Source: Pseudarthrobacter naphthalenicus
GTDB taxonomy: Bacteria > Actinomycetota > Actinomycetes > Actinomycetales > Micrococcaceae
Assembly (NCBI RefSeq): GCF_029076445.1
Contig: NZ_JARESG010000002.1
Location: forward strand, 62,001 to 126,000
Reading direction: 5' to 3'
Length of the DNA stretch: 64,000 bases
In this document: positions 30,501 to 38,519 of the stretch, piece by piece
Position numbering within the stretch: position 1 is the first letter of the stretch
How the letters are laid out: each line of letters opens with the position of its first letter
The notes under the pieces: model-generated
Told to the model about the DNA's origin: nothing
Databases searched by the model: none
Seen by the model: the letters and a program-made list of their open reading frames with translations, nothing else
Made by a program: the position numbers and the translations under genes

Positions 30501-32031
30501 GGTCAATCAGTCCCCTGGCGTCCGGAGCCGGGCGCTGGGCCAAGGCCTCCCGGGCATCGAGCAGGTCCTCCAGCCGGGCCAGCAGGGAGGACCCGCTGGC
30601 GGAACCGGCGGCCAGGTGGTCACCGGAGAGGGGGCTGTGGCCCGAGCCCACGTGCGGCAGCCACTGCAGCCAGTCCCAGCGCTGGCGTGACTGGGCGGAG
30701 GTGATGGCTGTAACCACGGCTTCAGCAGGTGAGTGCAGTCCGACGAACTGGAGGACCATGCCGCGGGCAACGTCGTCCACCAGGCCGCGTGCGCCGGCAA
30801 TGCCGAAGGCCCCTGAGGTGCGGAGCTGGGAGACCACTGGAACGCCTTCGATGTCCCGGAACTGCTTGAGGCAGTCCTGGATCTCGCGCATGTATTCAGC
30901 TTCGGTGTCGTTGTTGTTGGGTTCCTCGAACATGATGCGCGACGGACTGGTGCCCAGCCCGAACCGCAGCCCCAGGAAGCCGAGGTGCTCCGGACGGTGG
31001 GTCCACAGCAGCGGGCCCAGTTTGTAGATGGCGTCCACGGTGTCGCTCACCGAGGGCGCTTCCTGCAGCCGGACTGCCCGTTCCACGTGCTGCAGCTCGG
31101 TGATGTCCTGCCGGAAGGCGGCCATGGACCCGCGGAACTGCTTGAGCTGCTCCTTCTGCTGGCGCCTGGACTGCATCTTGTGGTCCACGTAGTGGCCCAC
31201 AATGAACAGCGGCATCATCATCATGAAGATCACCGAGAGCATGTTCCGGGTGACCGCAAACATCACGCCGCCCAGCAGGAGCGGCGCCATCAGCATGATG
31301 TACGGGAACGCCTGATGGTCCGGCCTTTTGGGCCCGGCCGGGGGCACGCGCTTGGGCGCGTCGAAGCGGGGAACAACCCGCGGCGAGCGGTTGAAATCGA
31401 CAAGGGGCGACGTCGGCGCTGCCGCATGGTTATGTCCCAGCGGCACCACTGTCACGGTGGTCTCCCCCAGCGTGACAGTGTCCGAGGAATTAAGCGTTGC
31501 CCGGGTCACGGGGAGGCCGTCCATGAGCAGGCCGTTGGCGGAGTTGGTGTCCACGATTTCCACGCCCTCGCCCACGGTGATGCGGGCGTGTCGCTTGGAG
31601 GTCAGCGGGTCCGAAAGCCGGATGTCAACGTCCCGGTCCCGGCCGATGTAGCTGGTGCCGGAGGGCAGCGAAAACTCCTGCCCGACGTCGGGCCCTGAGA
31701 GGATCCGCAACGTTGCCGCAGCGGGCCCGCGATTGGCCCCGGGAGCGTTGAAGTTCTCGCTGACCTCAGCCAGCGAGATCACGGAGCCCGGCCGCAGCCC
31801 CGACTCGAGGAGGTTGTCGGTCCGGGTGAGGATGTTGCCCCGGATTCCGCCGCCCACAAAGGCCTCGTCGATGCGCAGGGAAAGGTTGTCCGGCGCCGGG
31901 GATCCTTTCCGCTCGGGGTCCGCCACCCAGAGTTGCGTGGCGATGTCCGCCACGGTGGCGAGTCCGTCCACCGTGACGGCCAGGTCCTTGGTTTCAGCCG
32001 GGTCCCGGCGGAGTGTCAGCCGGATCCTCAT
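27586..32031 (-). CDS. EccC/EssC-type FtsK/SpoIIIE ATPase of a type VII-like secretion system
   Basis: The 1481-residue protein has an N-terminal ubiquitin-like/FHA region (RIRLTLRRDPAETKDLAVTV; FHA core at about 108-200 with SYIGRDRDVDIRLSDPLTSK, then RHARI). Two transmembrane helices follow at about 243-285 (YIMLMAPLLLGGVMFAVTRN and a second). Three FtsK/SpoIIIE ATPase modules come next, with P-loops at about 695 (GGTTGAGKSEFLQS), 1020 (YGTGGSGKSAALRG) and 1300 (LAGPPGSGRTVALV). The first also has DYKGG and IIVDEFAAL (Walker B). The third P-loop has Arg for Lys and may be non-hydrolytic. The FHA-TM-three-ATPase order is EssC-like. ATG overlaps the upstream gene's stop by 4 nt. It is the likely motor for export of WXG100-type substrates. 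Confidence 0.93.
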   Translation of the reverse strand: MRIRLTLRRDPAETKDLAVTVDGLATVADIATQLWVADPERKGSPAPDNLSLRIDEAFVGGGIRGNILTRTDNLLESGLRPGSVISLAEVSENFNAPGANRGPAAATLRILSGPDVGQEFSLPSGTSYIGRDRDVDIRLSDPLTSKRHARITVGEGVEIVDTNSANGLLMDGLPVTRATLNSSDTVTLGETTVTVVPLGHNHAAAPTSPLVDFNRSPRVVPRFDAPKRVPPAGPKRPDHQAFPYIMLMAPLLLGGVMFAVTRNMLSVIFMMMMPLFIVGHYVDHKMQSRRQQKEQLKQFRGSMAAFRQDITELQHVERAVRLQEAPSVSDTVDAIYKLGPLLWTHRPEHLGFLGLRFGLGTSPSRIMFEEPNNNDTEAEYMREIQDCLKQFRDIEGVPVVSQLRTSGAFGIAGARGLVDDVARGMVLQFVGLHSPAEAVVTAITSAQSRQRWDWLQWLPHVGSGHSPLSGDHLAAGSASGSSLLARLEDLLDAREALAQRPAPDARGLIDPVKHELPAPVLPAVLVIVEDDAPVDRGRLTRLAERGPDSGVHVMWVATDIQALPAACRDFMVVDGGNGTTTGQVRLGRHTYPVSCESLDAELAAQLARMLAPVVDVGKPVTDDSDLPRAVSYATLIGKDFLDNPQAVAERWEENNSVHASAVPNRKDNGTLRALVGSKGIEPLYLDLKNEGPHALVGGTTGAGKSEFLQSWVMGMAAAYSPDRVSFLFVDYKGGAAFADCLNLPHTVGLVTDLSQHLVRRALTSLRAELHYREHLLNRKKAKDLLALQREADPDAPPYLVIIVDEFAALATEVPEFVDGVVDVAARGRSLGLHLILATQRPAGVIKESLRANTNLRVALRMADEDDATDILGVPEAAYFDPSIPGRGAAKTGPGRIQGFQTGYAGGWTTDKPQRPQIDIVEMAFGSGPTWEAPAPAKPVVEAPAGPNDIARMTANIVRAAESLAIRPPRKPWLDELATTYDFSKLPNPRTDERLLLGVADDPARQEQPTVFYEPDKDGNMAIYGTGGSGKSAALRGIAIAAAVTPRGGPVHIYGIDCGSSGLKMLDELPHVGEILDGDDVERVGRLLRLLRDIADERSARYADVRASTIVEYRTLAERPDEKRIFVLVDGMSAFRETYEYSKLSALWDIFLQLATDGRPLGIHLVVTADRPNSVPASLLASIQRRLVLRLSSEDDYLSMDVPRDVLSSSSPPGRGLLGGLEVQLAVLGGNSNLALQAREVHKLSQAMLRQGLDQAPKIQRLPEQVDLDLLPAGSPDLPVIGVDDETLQPAEIMAKGSLLLAGPPGSGRTVALVSLAYALRRSNPDTELVYIGSRRSAVASLPLWNRSVVGADDLSEIVEDLMEHASGNPGKVAIFIEGLTEFTDTVAESGVSQLVTASIKADQWVIGESETSTWSSAWSLAQPFKSGRRGLLMNPGDIEGDSLLSTSLGRVSPQFIPGRGYIVGRGKARKLQIALPPENRD

Positions 32032-32732
32032 CCTTCGTCCACGCCTCTCATCTTTTCCAAAAGGTACAGATCCTCGACGGTCACCAGGTGGGTGGTGACG
32101 GCGTGTTCGACGAGCCGGGCACGCCGGTTGGTGGCCAGTTTCCCGCCGCCGCCGCGGAGGCCCGCAACGCCTACCCGGTCGAGCTTGTCGCAGACGTTGT
32201 CCAGTTTGCGGTTGAACCGGGTCAGCGCCCAGCCCAGGGTCCTGGCAGCCGCCGCCGACGACGGGATGGCGCTGAAACCTGTTCCTTCGCGCCGCAGCAT
32301 GGGCTCGGCCAGCGCCACGATGAGGGCTTTCTGTGAGTCCGTGAAAACGACGGGGCCGATGGTGGTGTCGCCGTTGCTGTCGTCTTCCCGGGCCTGCTGT
32401 CGGAAGGCCGGCGTTTTCAGGTGCACCGCGAACTCGTAGGTGGTGGGGCCGGCCGTGAAAATGATGTTCGTGTGGCTGAAGACGAGCGGGATGCGGGCGC
32501 CCGGGGACAGCCACGCCTGCATGCCGCCGGAACCGTCCGCAACGGTGGCGGACAGCATCCGGCCCACGTTGCTGAGCCACCAGATGCCGTCGTAGCGGGC
32601 CACCTGCAGGAACTGGCGGTGCAGGTACGGGTTGTCGTCCACCTCAAGATCGCCCTCCCGGCCGATATTGAAGATTTCCTCATCGGACGGTTCGTACCAT
32701 TCACCACAGAAATCTATTGCTAGATCCCCCAT
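32028..32732 (-). CDS. FHA-like protein of the export operon, unknown function
   Basis: I do not recognise a named family for this 234-residue protein. Residues 18-105 look like a divergent forkhead-associated fold: IFNIGREGDLEVDDNPYLHR has the Gly-Arg and a His-Arg in place of Ser-x-x-His, followed by short strands IWWLSNVGRML and NIIFTAGPTTYEFAVHL. The C-terminal half has an alanine-rich helix bundle resembling a winged helix (SQKALIVALAEPMLRREG, then AARTLGWALTRFNRKLDNVC and ARLVEHAVTTHLVTVEDLY). No membrane segment is present. GAGGAGG lies before ATG 32732, and the stop overlaps the EccC-type start. The context suggests a cytoplasmic adaptor linking the kinase to the ATPase, which is inference. 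Confidence 0.6.
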   Translation of the reverse strand: MGDLAIDFCGEWYEPSDEEIFNIGREGDLEVDDNPYLHRQFLQVARYDGIWWLSNVGRMLSATVADGSGGMQAWLSPGARIPLVFSHTNIIFTAGPTTYEFAVHLKTPAFRQQAREDDSNGDTTIGPVVFTDSQKALIVALAEPMLRREGTGFSAIPSSAAAARTLGWALTRFNRKLDNVCDKLDRVGVAGLRGGGGKLATNRRARLVEHAVTTHLVTVEDLYLLEKMRGVDEG

Positions 32733-32784
32733 TTTCCGTGCCTCCTCGTTGGGCAAAACGCGTGCTGTTGGTCAGGTTCGCTGG

Positions 32785-34515
32785 CTATTTCGTGTAGCAG
32801 GTTCCTGAGGGTCCCTCCATGGGGGACGCGGTCCCGTCCGACCTGACAATCATGACGTCAATGCAGGTGATGTTGCGTCCCGGCGCCGGCTGGACCTCGG
32901 CGCGGGTGTCCTTCGCCACCTGATACGGCCCCGGTTCACGGGTCACGAAGTCCGTGAGGCGCCATTTGTAGGTGTCGCCGTCCTTCGGCTGCGGGTTCGT
33001 CCAGGTAAAGACAATCCTGCCGTTGGGGCCCATCACACCGTCGAGGCCGGTGACATCAGGGACCGTCCCGCTGTCCAGGGCATCCGCGGGCGGCTTGCTG
33101 ATTTGGCCGGTTTCCGCCACTTTCGGTTCCGGTGCGGAGGATGCCAGAACTATGCCCACCACGATGGCCAGAATCAGGACCGTCCCGCCGGCGAACGCAA
33201 GCCACAGGTTCCGTTTGCCGTGGTCCGGGGCAAGCTCCTGGGCGGTTTGCGGTGCGGCCACAGGCCGGCTGATGGTGGCGTCGATTTCCGGTTCTGCGCG
33301 GGCTCCCCTGGTGCCCGCCGGCTGCCCCGTCTGCGGTGCCGTCTGCTGTGCCGTTTGCGGTGCTGTTTGCTGTGCCGTTTGCGCTGGGAGCAGCCCCGGC
33401 CGTTGGACCGTGGCGTCCGGCACTGAGCCGTAGTCGGCGGCCGGCGCGCTGCCGCGGAGCATCGTGGCGTGGGCCCACTCCCCTTCGGGAAAGCCCGACG
33501 GCGGGCAACCGGCCTCGGTCCCCTGGGGCCGGGTGCGTGCCGGGAAAGTCGGGGCGCTGCCGGTCCGCTCGGGATCGATGGCAGCAACGCTCCTCACCCG
33601 GGTCTCCTCGAAACTGTCGTCCGGGTGGCTGTCCTCAGCGGACTCTTCGAGCACTTCAAAGGGCGTGACCGAGAGGTTCAGTTCGGCCTGGATCCGTTGC
33701 AGTGCCAGGGCGAAGGCGTGGGCCGAGGAGTACCTGGAGGCGGCAGGTTTGGCCATGGCCGTGGCGAGCGCGCGTTCCAGCGATTCGGGCACGTCGGCCC
33801 GGCCCAGGCGGGGCAGCGGCGAGTTGGTGATGCGGGAGATCAGTTCACGTTGGGAGTTGTCGGTTCCGGGCATCACGAACGGCGACCTGCCGGCCAGCAG
33901 GGTGTACAGGGTGGCGCCCAACGCCCACACGTCCACCATCACGCCGTCGACGGGGCCGTCGGTGAACTGTTCAGGCGGCGACCACGGGATGGACATCCCG
34001 GCGTCGTCATCGGTGTCGCCACCCAGGGTGCCCGAGATGCCGAAGTCCGTCAGGGCCGGCCGGTTGTAATCGGTCACCAGGATGTTGGCGGGTTTGATGT
34101 CCCGGTGGGCGATGCCGGCGCGGTGGGCGGTCTCCACGGCGGAGGCCACCTGGATGCCGACGGCGAGCACCTCGTCAACGCTGAAGCGCTGGCGGCGGTA
34201 GCGGACATCCAGGCTGGGCCTGGAGCAGTACTCCATGGCCAGGTAGGAGTGCCCGGCCGCGGTCACCTCCGCCTCGTAAATCGTCACGATGTACGGGTGG
34301 GAGGAGAGCTGGGCCATCAGGTTGGCCTCCGACTCGAAGCGGCGCCGGGCACCCTCGGTCTTCAGGTCGGAGAGGAGAACCTTGACGGCCACCTTCCGCC
34401 GGGGGCGGTCCTGTTCATAGAGGTAGACGTCGGAGAACCCGCCGGAGCCGAGCAGGCTGATATACGTAAACCCAGGGATGTGGGGCGGCGGCGCAACGGG
34501 CCGTTTGGAACTCAA
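32785..34515 (-). CDS. Receptor-type Ser/Thr protein kinase (PknB-like)
   Basis: The 576-residue protein has a Hanks-type kinase domain (about 15-275): LLGSGGFSDVYLYEQ, ATP Lys45 in KVAVKVLL, catalytic Asp139 in IAHRDIKPANIL, and Asp157 of DFG. A cytoplasmic linker of about 160 residues contains a Gln/Thr-rich repeat (379-398) and several Thr motifs of the form T-x-x-R (Thr305, Thr351, Thr369, Thr414). One transmembrane helix follows (about 436-460, LWLAFAGGTVLILAIVVGIV). A roughly 115-residue extracellular domain resembles FN3 (RIVFTWTNPQPKDGDTYKW) and has two Cys that could pair. The start is TTG 34515, overlapping the FHA gene stop (TTGA) with GAGGAG upstream. It lies amid FHA and PP2C genes, its likely partners. 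Confidence 0.95.
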   Translation of the reverse strand: MSSKRPVAPPPHIPGFTYISLLGSGGFSDVYLYEQDRPRRKVAVKVLLSDLKTEGARRRFESEANLMAQLSSHPYIVTIYEAEVTAAGHSYLAMEYCSRPSLDVRYRRQRFSVDEVLAVGIQVASAVETAHRAGIAHRDIKPANILVTDYNRPALTDFGISGTLGGDTDDDAGMSIPWSPPEQFTDGPVDGVMVDVWALGATLYTLLAGRSPFVMPGTDNSQRELISRITNSPLPRLGRADVPESLERALATAMAKPAASRYSSAHAFALALQRIQAELNLSVTPFEVLEESAEDSHPDDSFEETRVRSVAAIDPERTGSAPTFPARTRPQGTEAGCPPSGFPEGEWAHATMLRGSAPAADYGSVPDATVQRPGLLPAQTAQQTAPQTAQQTAPQTGQPAGTRGARAEPEIDATISRPVAAPQTAQELAPDHGKRNLWLAFAGGTVLILAIVVGIVLASSAPEPKVAETGQISKPPADALDSGTVPDVTGLDGVMGPNGRIVFTWTNPQPKDGDTYKWRLTDFVTREPGPYQVAKDTRAEVQPAPGRNITCIDVMIVRSDGTASPMEGPSGTCYTK

Positions 34516-36131
34516 AGAATCTCCTCAAAACGCAATGAGATGTCGTCGCCCAGTTCCGCAATGTCGCCGTCGAGCAGGATGGCCATCTCGTTCTGGGCCA
34601 GGCGGCGCGGCTGTTGACCCTCGCGGACCAGGACCGTGCCGTTGGTGGCTTTCAGGTCGCACAGCATCACGTGCCAGCCCTCGAGCCGGACTTCAACGTG
34701 GGAACGCGAAATGTCGCCGGCGGGGCTGGCAACCTGGACGAGCCGGGGCATCACGCCGCCCTGCACGCGGGAAACGGACGGCTGCCGGCCGATCACCAGT
34801 GACTGGTCCAGGTCCACGAGTTCACCGGTGGACACGCGCATCCGTCCCAGCCGTGGCCGGGCAACCTGGATGGCGTCCGGCGGCAGCGGTGAACCGCACA
34901 CGGCACACTGGGCGTGGGTGGGCGGGTTGGCATGGCCGCTGCCGCAGACCAGGGCCAGGACCAGGGGGCCTGCCCCCGGGACAGGTTCCTCCGGCGCAGC
35001 GGGTGCATTCGTGGCCGCCAGGTCGCTCTTCATGATGGTCTGGCCGTCATGGTCCCCGTCGAACCCGCCGGGATCCACGGCCGGGTCGGTGGCGGGAGCC
35101 GGTGCCGGCGCCGGGGCCGGGGCCGGGGTGAACGATGGCGGGGCCTGGGCGGCAGGCACGCTGCCCGCTCCGGTGCGCCACGGGACCGAATCAATGAGTC
35201 CGCCGCCGACGCCGGGGGCAGCGATCTCAGCCGGACGGGGTGCGGCGGGTACAGGGAGGTCCGGAATTTCCGGCCGGGCGCCAGGTTCAGGTGTTGTTGC
35301 CAGGGCCGGGCCGGCGTCGGGTTCCTCAGGCTCGTCGCGTACTGCGGCGTCCTCGATGCGGCGGATCACGGTCTTTTCCCACAGATGGTCGTACGTGCCG
35401 GTCAGGTCGTGGGCCGGCATCTGGTCGCCTGTGGCAGCAGGTTCGACGTCCGGTGAAGGTTCTGCCTGAGCCCCCTGCCCGGGCTCGGCTGCCTCCGCGG
35501 CGTCGTGGGAGTCGTCGTCCATGAGCCCCAGTACTGTCTCCGCCGAGACCTCCGGTGCAGCTGCGTCTGCGCCCTGCGCAATGTCGGGCTCCAGTGCTGC
35601 AATGGGCTGAAGCGCAGCGGCAGGCTCGTGTGCCATGGTTCCCTGCACCACGACGTCCTGCGCTTCGATGTCCTGCGCTTCAGCCGGGGCATCCGTCACT
35701 GCCACGGTCAGCGACTGCAGCAGGACCACGCCTTCAATGAGCGGCAGGTGTGGCCCGGGCCCATTGCCGCCGCCCACGGTCAGGCGGCACCACTCGGGCA
35801 GGTCGAAGCGCCGCTCGCTCCAGGTGGTGACATCCCGTCCATTCAGCTCCACAGGGCCGCCGGGCAGCTGCACCGTCAGGTCCAGGTCACCGCGGAGGAA
35901 CACCCGCAGCGCGTCACGGAAATCCACGATGCCAAAGGACGGCATCCTGGCCAGGGAAACCCCGAAGCTGCTGGTGACCGCATGAAGGACTTCATGCACT
36001 TCCGGAGCCTCCCCCAGCAGGTCCCAGAGGGACTGGACGAGCGCCGGCGGGGTCTCCGGCCCCAGGAGGACAACGGTGCGCGAACGAAGGACGCCCAGCC
36101 AGGTGCCTGCTGTGTACTTGGCAGTGGCCAT
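34512..36131 (-). CDS. FHA-domain protein with zinc ribbon
   Basis: The 539-residue cytoplasmic protein has an N-terminal alpha/beta domain of unknown type (about 1-155, with AGTWLGVLRSRTVVLLGPET). A long acidic, Pro/Ala-rich linker contains two Thr motifs (EKTVIRR and GQTIMKS). A short zinc ribbon follows (CGSGHANPPTHAQCAVCGSP), then a C-terminal FHA domain (about 440-535) with SLVIGRQPSVSRVQ, ISRSHVEVRLEG and LCDLKATNGTVL. The FHA phosphothreonine-binding Arg, Ser, His and Asn are all present. It has a 1-nt gap after the PP2C gene and a 4-nt overlap with the kinase gene, so the three are made together. It probably binds phosphorylated kinase or operon partners. Confidence 0.88.
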   Translation of the reverse strand: MATAKYTAGTWLGVLRSRTVVLLGPETPPALVQSLWDLLGEAPEVHEVLHAVTSSFGVSLARMPSFGIVDFRDALRVFLRGDLDLTVQLPGGPVELNGRDVTTWSERRFDLPEWCRLTVGGGNGPGPHLPLIEGVVLLQSLTVAVTDAPAEAQDIEAQDVVVQGTMAHEPAAALQPIAALEPDIAQGADAAAPEVSAETVLGLMDDDSHDAAEAAEPGQGAQAEPSPDVEPAATGDQMPAHDLTGTYDHLWEKTVIRRIEDAAVRDEPEEPDAGPALATTPEPGARPEIPDLPVPAAPRPAEIAAPGVGGGLIDSVPWRTGAGSVPAAQAPPSFTPAPAPAPAPAPATDPAVDPGGFDGDHDGQTIMKSDLAATNAPAAPEEPVPGAGPLVLALVCGSGHANPPTHAQCAVCGSPLPPDAIQVARPRLGRMRVSTGELVDLDQSLVIGRQPSVSRVQGGVMPRLVQVASPAGDISRSHVEVRLEGWHVMLCDLKATNGTVLVREGQQPRRLAQNEMAILLDGDIAELGDDISLRFEEIL

Positions 36132-36132
36132 C

Positions 36133-37032
36133 CTAGAGCTCCCCGGTTCCGTCTTCGTCAGCAGCCCGGCCGGCGTCAACAATCCCTGCCCGCGGCAGCG
36201 TCACTTCCTCTTCCGCCGCAGCGGCGGGCCGCGGCGCAGTGGTGGCGATGCCGGCGTCGTTCATCACGTTCTTGGCGTCAACCACGATCACGGTGACGTT
36301 ATCCCGGCCGCCATTGCGAAGCGCGGCCTGGATCAGGGCGTCCACGGCATCCTGGGGGTGGGCTACGGTGCTGAGGATCCGGAAGATGTGATCGTCCGTC
36401 AGCTCACCGGTGAGGCCGTCCGAGCAGATCAGGATCCGGTCGCCTTCTTCGACCGGCAGCAGCCAGTAGTCCGCTTCCGTCTCGTCGCCGGTCCCCAGGG
36501 CCCGGGTCACCACGTGGCGGCGGGGATGGACGGTGGCCTGCTCGGGTGTGATTTCACCGGCGTCCACAAGTTCCTGGACCTCGGAGTGGTCCACGCTGAT
36601 CCGGTCGAAATTCCCTTGGCTCAGCCGGTACGTCCGGGAATCGCCGATGTTCAGGACCAGCCAGTACGGCATCCCCATCTGCTCCACCACAACGGCACCC
36701 GTCAGGGTGGTTCCCGCGCGGGCGCCGGTGGCTTCCCGGATGGAGTTGTCGGCCCGGATCAGGTACTGCTGGAGCACCGCGGCGGTGACGGTGCGCTCTC
36801 CGGTGGCCAGTTGCGGCATGGCCGCCAGCGCCCGGACGCACATGCCGCTGGCGATCTCCCCGGCTTCGTGTCCGCCCATGCCGTCCGCCACGGCAAAGAC
36901 CGGGTCCGAGGCGATGAAGGAGTCTTCGTTGAGCTCCCGGCGCAGTCCGCGATCGGTGCCGTAGCCGTAGCTCAGGCTAAGCCCGGATCCTTTTTCTGCG
37001 TGGGGGGAAAAACTGGCGGGCTGAGGGTTCAT
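36133..37032 (-). CDS. PP2C-family Ser/Thr protein phosphatase
   Basis: This 299-residue soluble PP2C phosphatase has the metal and catalytic motifs in order: GTDRGLRRELNEDSF, PVFAVADGMGGHEAGE, LNIGDSRTYRLSQG, RILICSDGLTGEL and GGRDNVTVIVVDA. All Asp ligands of the Mn/Mg centre are intact. Unlike PstP of mycobacteria it has no membrane helix; the C-terminus after about 255 is a short acidic tail. It probably reverses phosphorylation by the neighbouring kinase. ATG 37032 overlaps the stop of the RDD/FHA gene by 4 nt. Confidence 0.95.
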   Translation of the reverse strand: MNPQPASFSPHAEKGSGLSLSYGYGTDRGLRRELNEDSFIASDPVFAVADGMGGHEAGEIASGMCVRALAAMPQLATGERTVTAAVLQQYLIRADNSIREATGARAGTTLTGAVVVEQMGMPYWLVLNIGDSRTYRLSQGNFDRISVDHSEVQELVDAGEITPEQATVHPRRHVVTRALGTGDETEADYWLLPVEEGDRILICSDGLTGELTDDHIFRILSTVAHPQDAVDALIQAALRNGGRDNVTVIVVDAKNVMNDAGIATTAPRPAAAAEEEVTLPRAGIVDAGRAADEDGTGEL

Positions 37033-38519
37033 GCCTGTCCTAGGTGGAAGGAGCGGTCACCAAAGTGGACAGTGGATCCCGGGCTGACGAATGCGGGCAC
37101 GCCCGGCTGCAGGGGCGTGCGCCGGCCATCCGGAGTGGTGACCGCGCTGCCGTTGGTGGAGTTGCGGTCCGTCACCCAAATGCCCGCGCCGTCGGTGAGC
37201 AGGTGGAGGTGTGTTTTGGAAATCGAACGGCCGGGGTCGGTGACGGCCAGGAGCTGGGCCTGCTGCTCCCCGGCCTGGCCCACGGGGTTGCGCCCCACCA
37301 GGACGTTGCGGTCCAGCTGGAAGTCCCGGCCGTCGTCGAGCTTGATCCGCAGCACGGCGACCGGGACGGCCAAGGCGGCTCCTCCGCGCATCTGCGTGCG
37401 GTCCACGTCGTCGTCGGGATGGTCTGCGTCGGGACGCGCTGCGTCGGGGGCGGGAACCGGCGGGATAGGCGCCGTCGGCACCGGGGGGTGGAACGACGCT
37501 GCAGCAGCCGGCGGGGAGCACGACGGCGGCGCAGCGGGCGGGGAGAACGACGGCGGCGCATACGTCTGCGCCGCAGGCCGGGGCTGTGCCGGAGCTGGCT
37601 GTGCGGGGGCGGAGGGTGCAGCGTACTGTACGGCGGCAGCCGGCCGGGCCACCGGAGAGGCCACCGGCTGCACGGGCGGCAGGTCCAGGGGCGCGAAGCT
37701 GTAAGGGCCCTGCATTCCCCCCGACGTGATGGGGTTGCGGCCCGTCTTGACGTCGAAGACCAGGGTTTTGGCCGCTGCATCATGCCAGCCGCGGAGCCTG
37801 CCATTGGCGTCCCACGTGTTGGAAACCACCACCAGGGCAGCCCATGCCGCAGCAATCAGAACCAGCGGCCCCAGGATGAACAGCGCGGGGTCGAACCATT
37901 TGAAAATGACGATCAGCACGGCGGCGAGGAGCGTCAGGATGATCCCGCCGCCCGTCACCAGGCCGCGTAGGAAAACTGCGCCGGTGCCGGGGGCGTAGCC
38001 GTCCTGGTCGGCACTGCGGATACCCATGGCTTTGTTGCCGATGGTGGCTCCGGAGCGGGCCTCCATGCCCGCGAGGACCACCAGGTACACCACGGTCAGC
38101 CCCAGGCCAATGCTGCCGAACAGGACCAGTGAACTGGTGTCATAGATGATGAATCCGCCGCTTTGGGTCCGGGTGATGCCCGCGAAGCCGATGGCCAAAG
38201 TCACCACCAGGACTGCGACAGGTGCCAGCCAGTCCAGTACTGCGGCGCCAAGCCTTTTGCCGGCCGTGGCTGGAACCAGTTCAAGAGTGGCTGCCATTCC
38301 CGTTCCTCCCCCTGGAGCCGTTTGTACTACCGGGATAGTACCGGGAATCTGCGCTGCATGCGGGGCGGCGCTTTCCATCACGGCCCGCTGGGCAGGGTCC
38401 ACGTTGCGTCCGCTGCGGGCCGACCTGTTGGGCAGCGGGGCACCGCAGGAGGTGCAGAACGTGGCACCGCCGCGGATCAGTTGCCGGCACCGCTGGCACC
38501 GCTCGGGCTCGGTTGTCAT
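37029..38519 (-). CDS. Zinc-ribbon/RDD/FHA membrane protein
   Basis: The 496-residue protein begins with a four-Cys zinc ribbon (Cys8, Cys11, Cys22, Cys25 in RCQRCRQLIRGG, then FCTSCGAPL). An RDD-type membrane domain follows (about 80-265: LGAAVLDWLAPVAVLVVTLA and ARSGATIGNKAMGIRSADQD, plus further helices). A Pro/Ala-rich cytoplasmic linker carries VDRTQMRGG, and a C-terminal FHA domain (about 395-490) contains NVLVGRNPVG, RSISKTHLHLL and DRNSTNGSAV. FHA binding residues are intact. It tethers an FHA module to the membrane. Overlaps of 4 nt with the genes on both sides place it firmly in the operon. Confidence 0.88.
   Translation of the reverse strand: MTTEPERCQRCRQLIRGGATFCTSCGAPLPNRSARSGRNVDPAQRAVMESAAPHAAQIPGTIPVVQTAPGGGTGMAATLELVPATAGKRLGAAVLDWLAPVAVLVVTLAIGFAGITRTQSGGFIIYDTSSLVLFGSIGLGLTVVYLVVLAGMEARSGATIGNKAMGIRSADQDGYAPGTGAVFLRGLVTGGGIILTLLAAVLIVIFKWFDPALFILGPLVLIAAAWAALVVVSNTWDANGRLRGWHDAAAKTLVFDVKTGRNPITSGGMQGPYSFAPLDLPPVQPVASPVARPAAAVQYAAPSAPAQPAPAQPRPAAQTYAPPSFSPPAAPPSCSPPAAAASFHPPVPTAPIPPVPAPDAARPDADHPDDDVDRTQMRGGAALAVPVAVLRIKLDDGRDFQLDRNVLVGRNPVGQAGEQQAQLLAVTDPGRSISKTHLHLLTDGAGIWVTDRNSTNGSAVTTPDGRRTPLQPGVPAFVSPGSTVHFGDRSFHLGQA

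Noticed and set aside
32032..32580. N-terminal extension of the EccC-type ATPase to 1664 residues
   Set aside because: It overlaps the FHA-like gene in another frame and is Arg/Pro/His-rich nonsense; the ATGA overlap at 32028-32031 gives the natural start.
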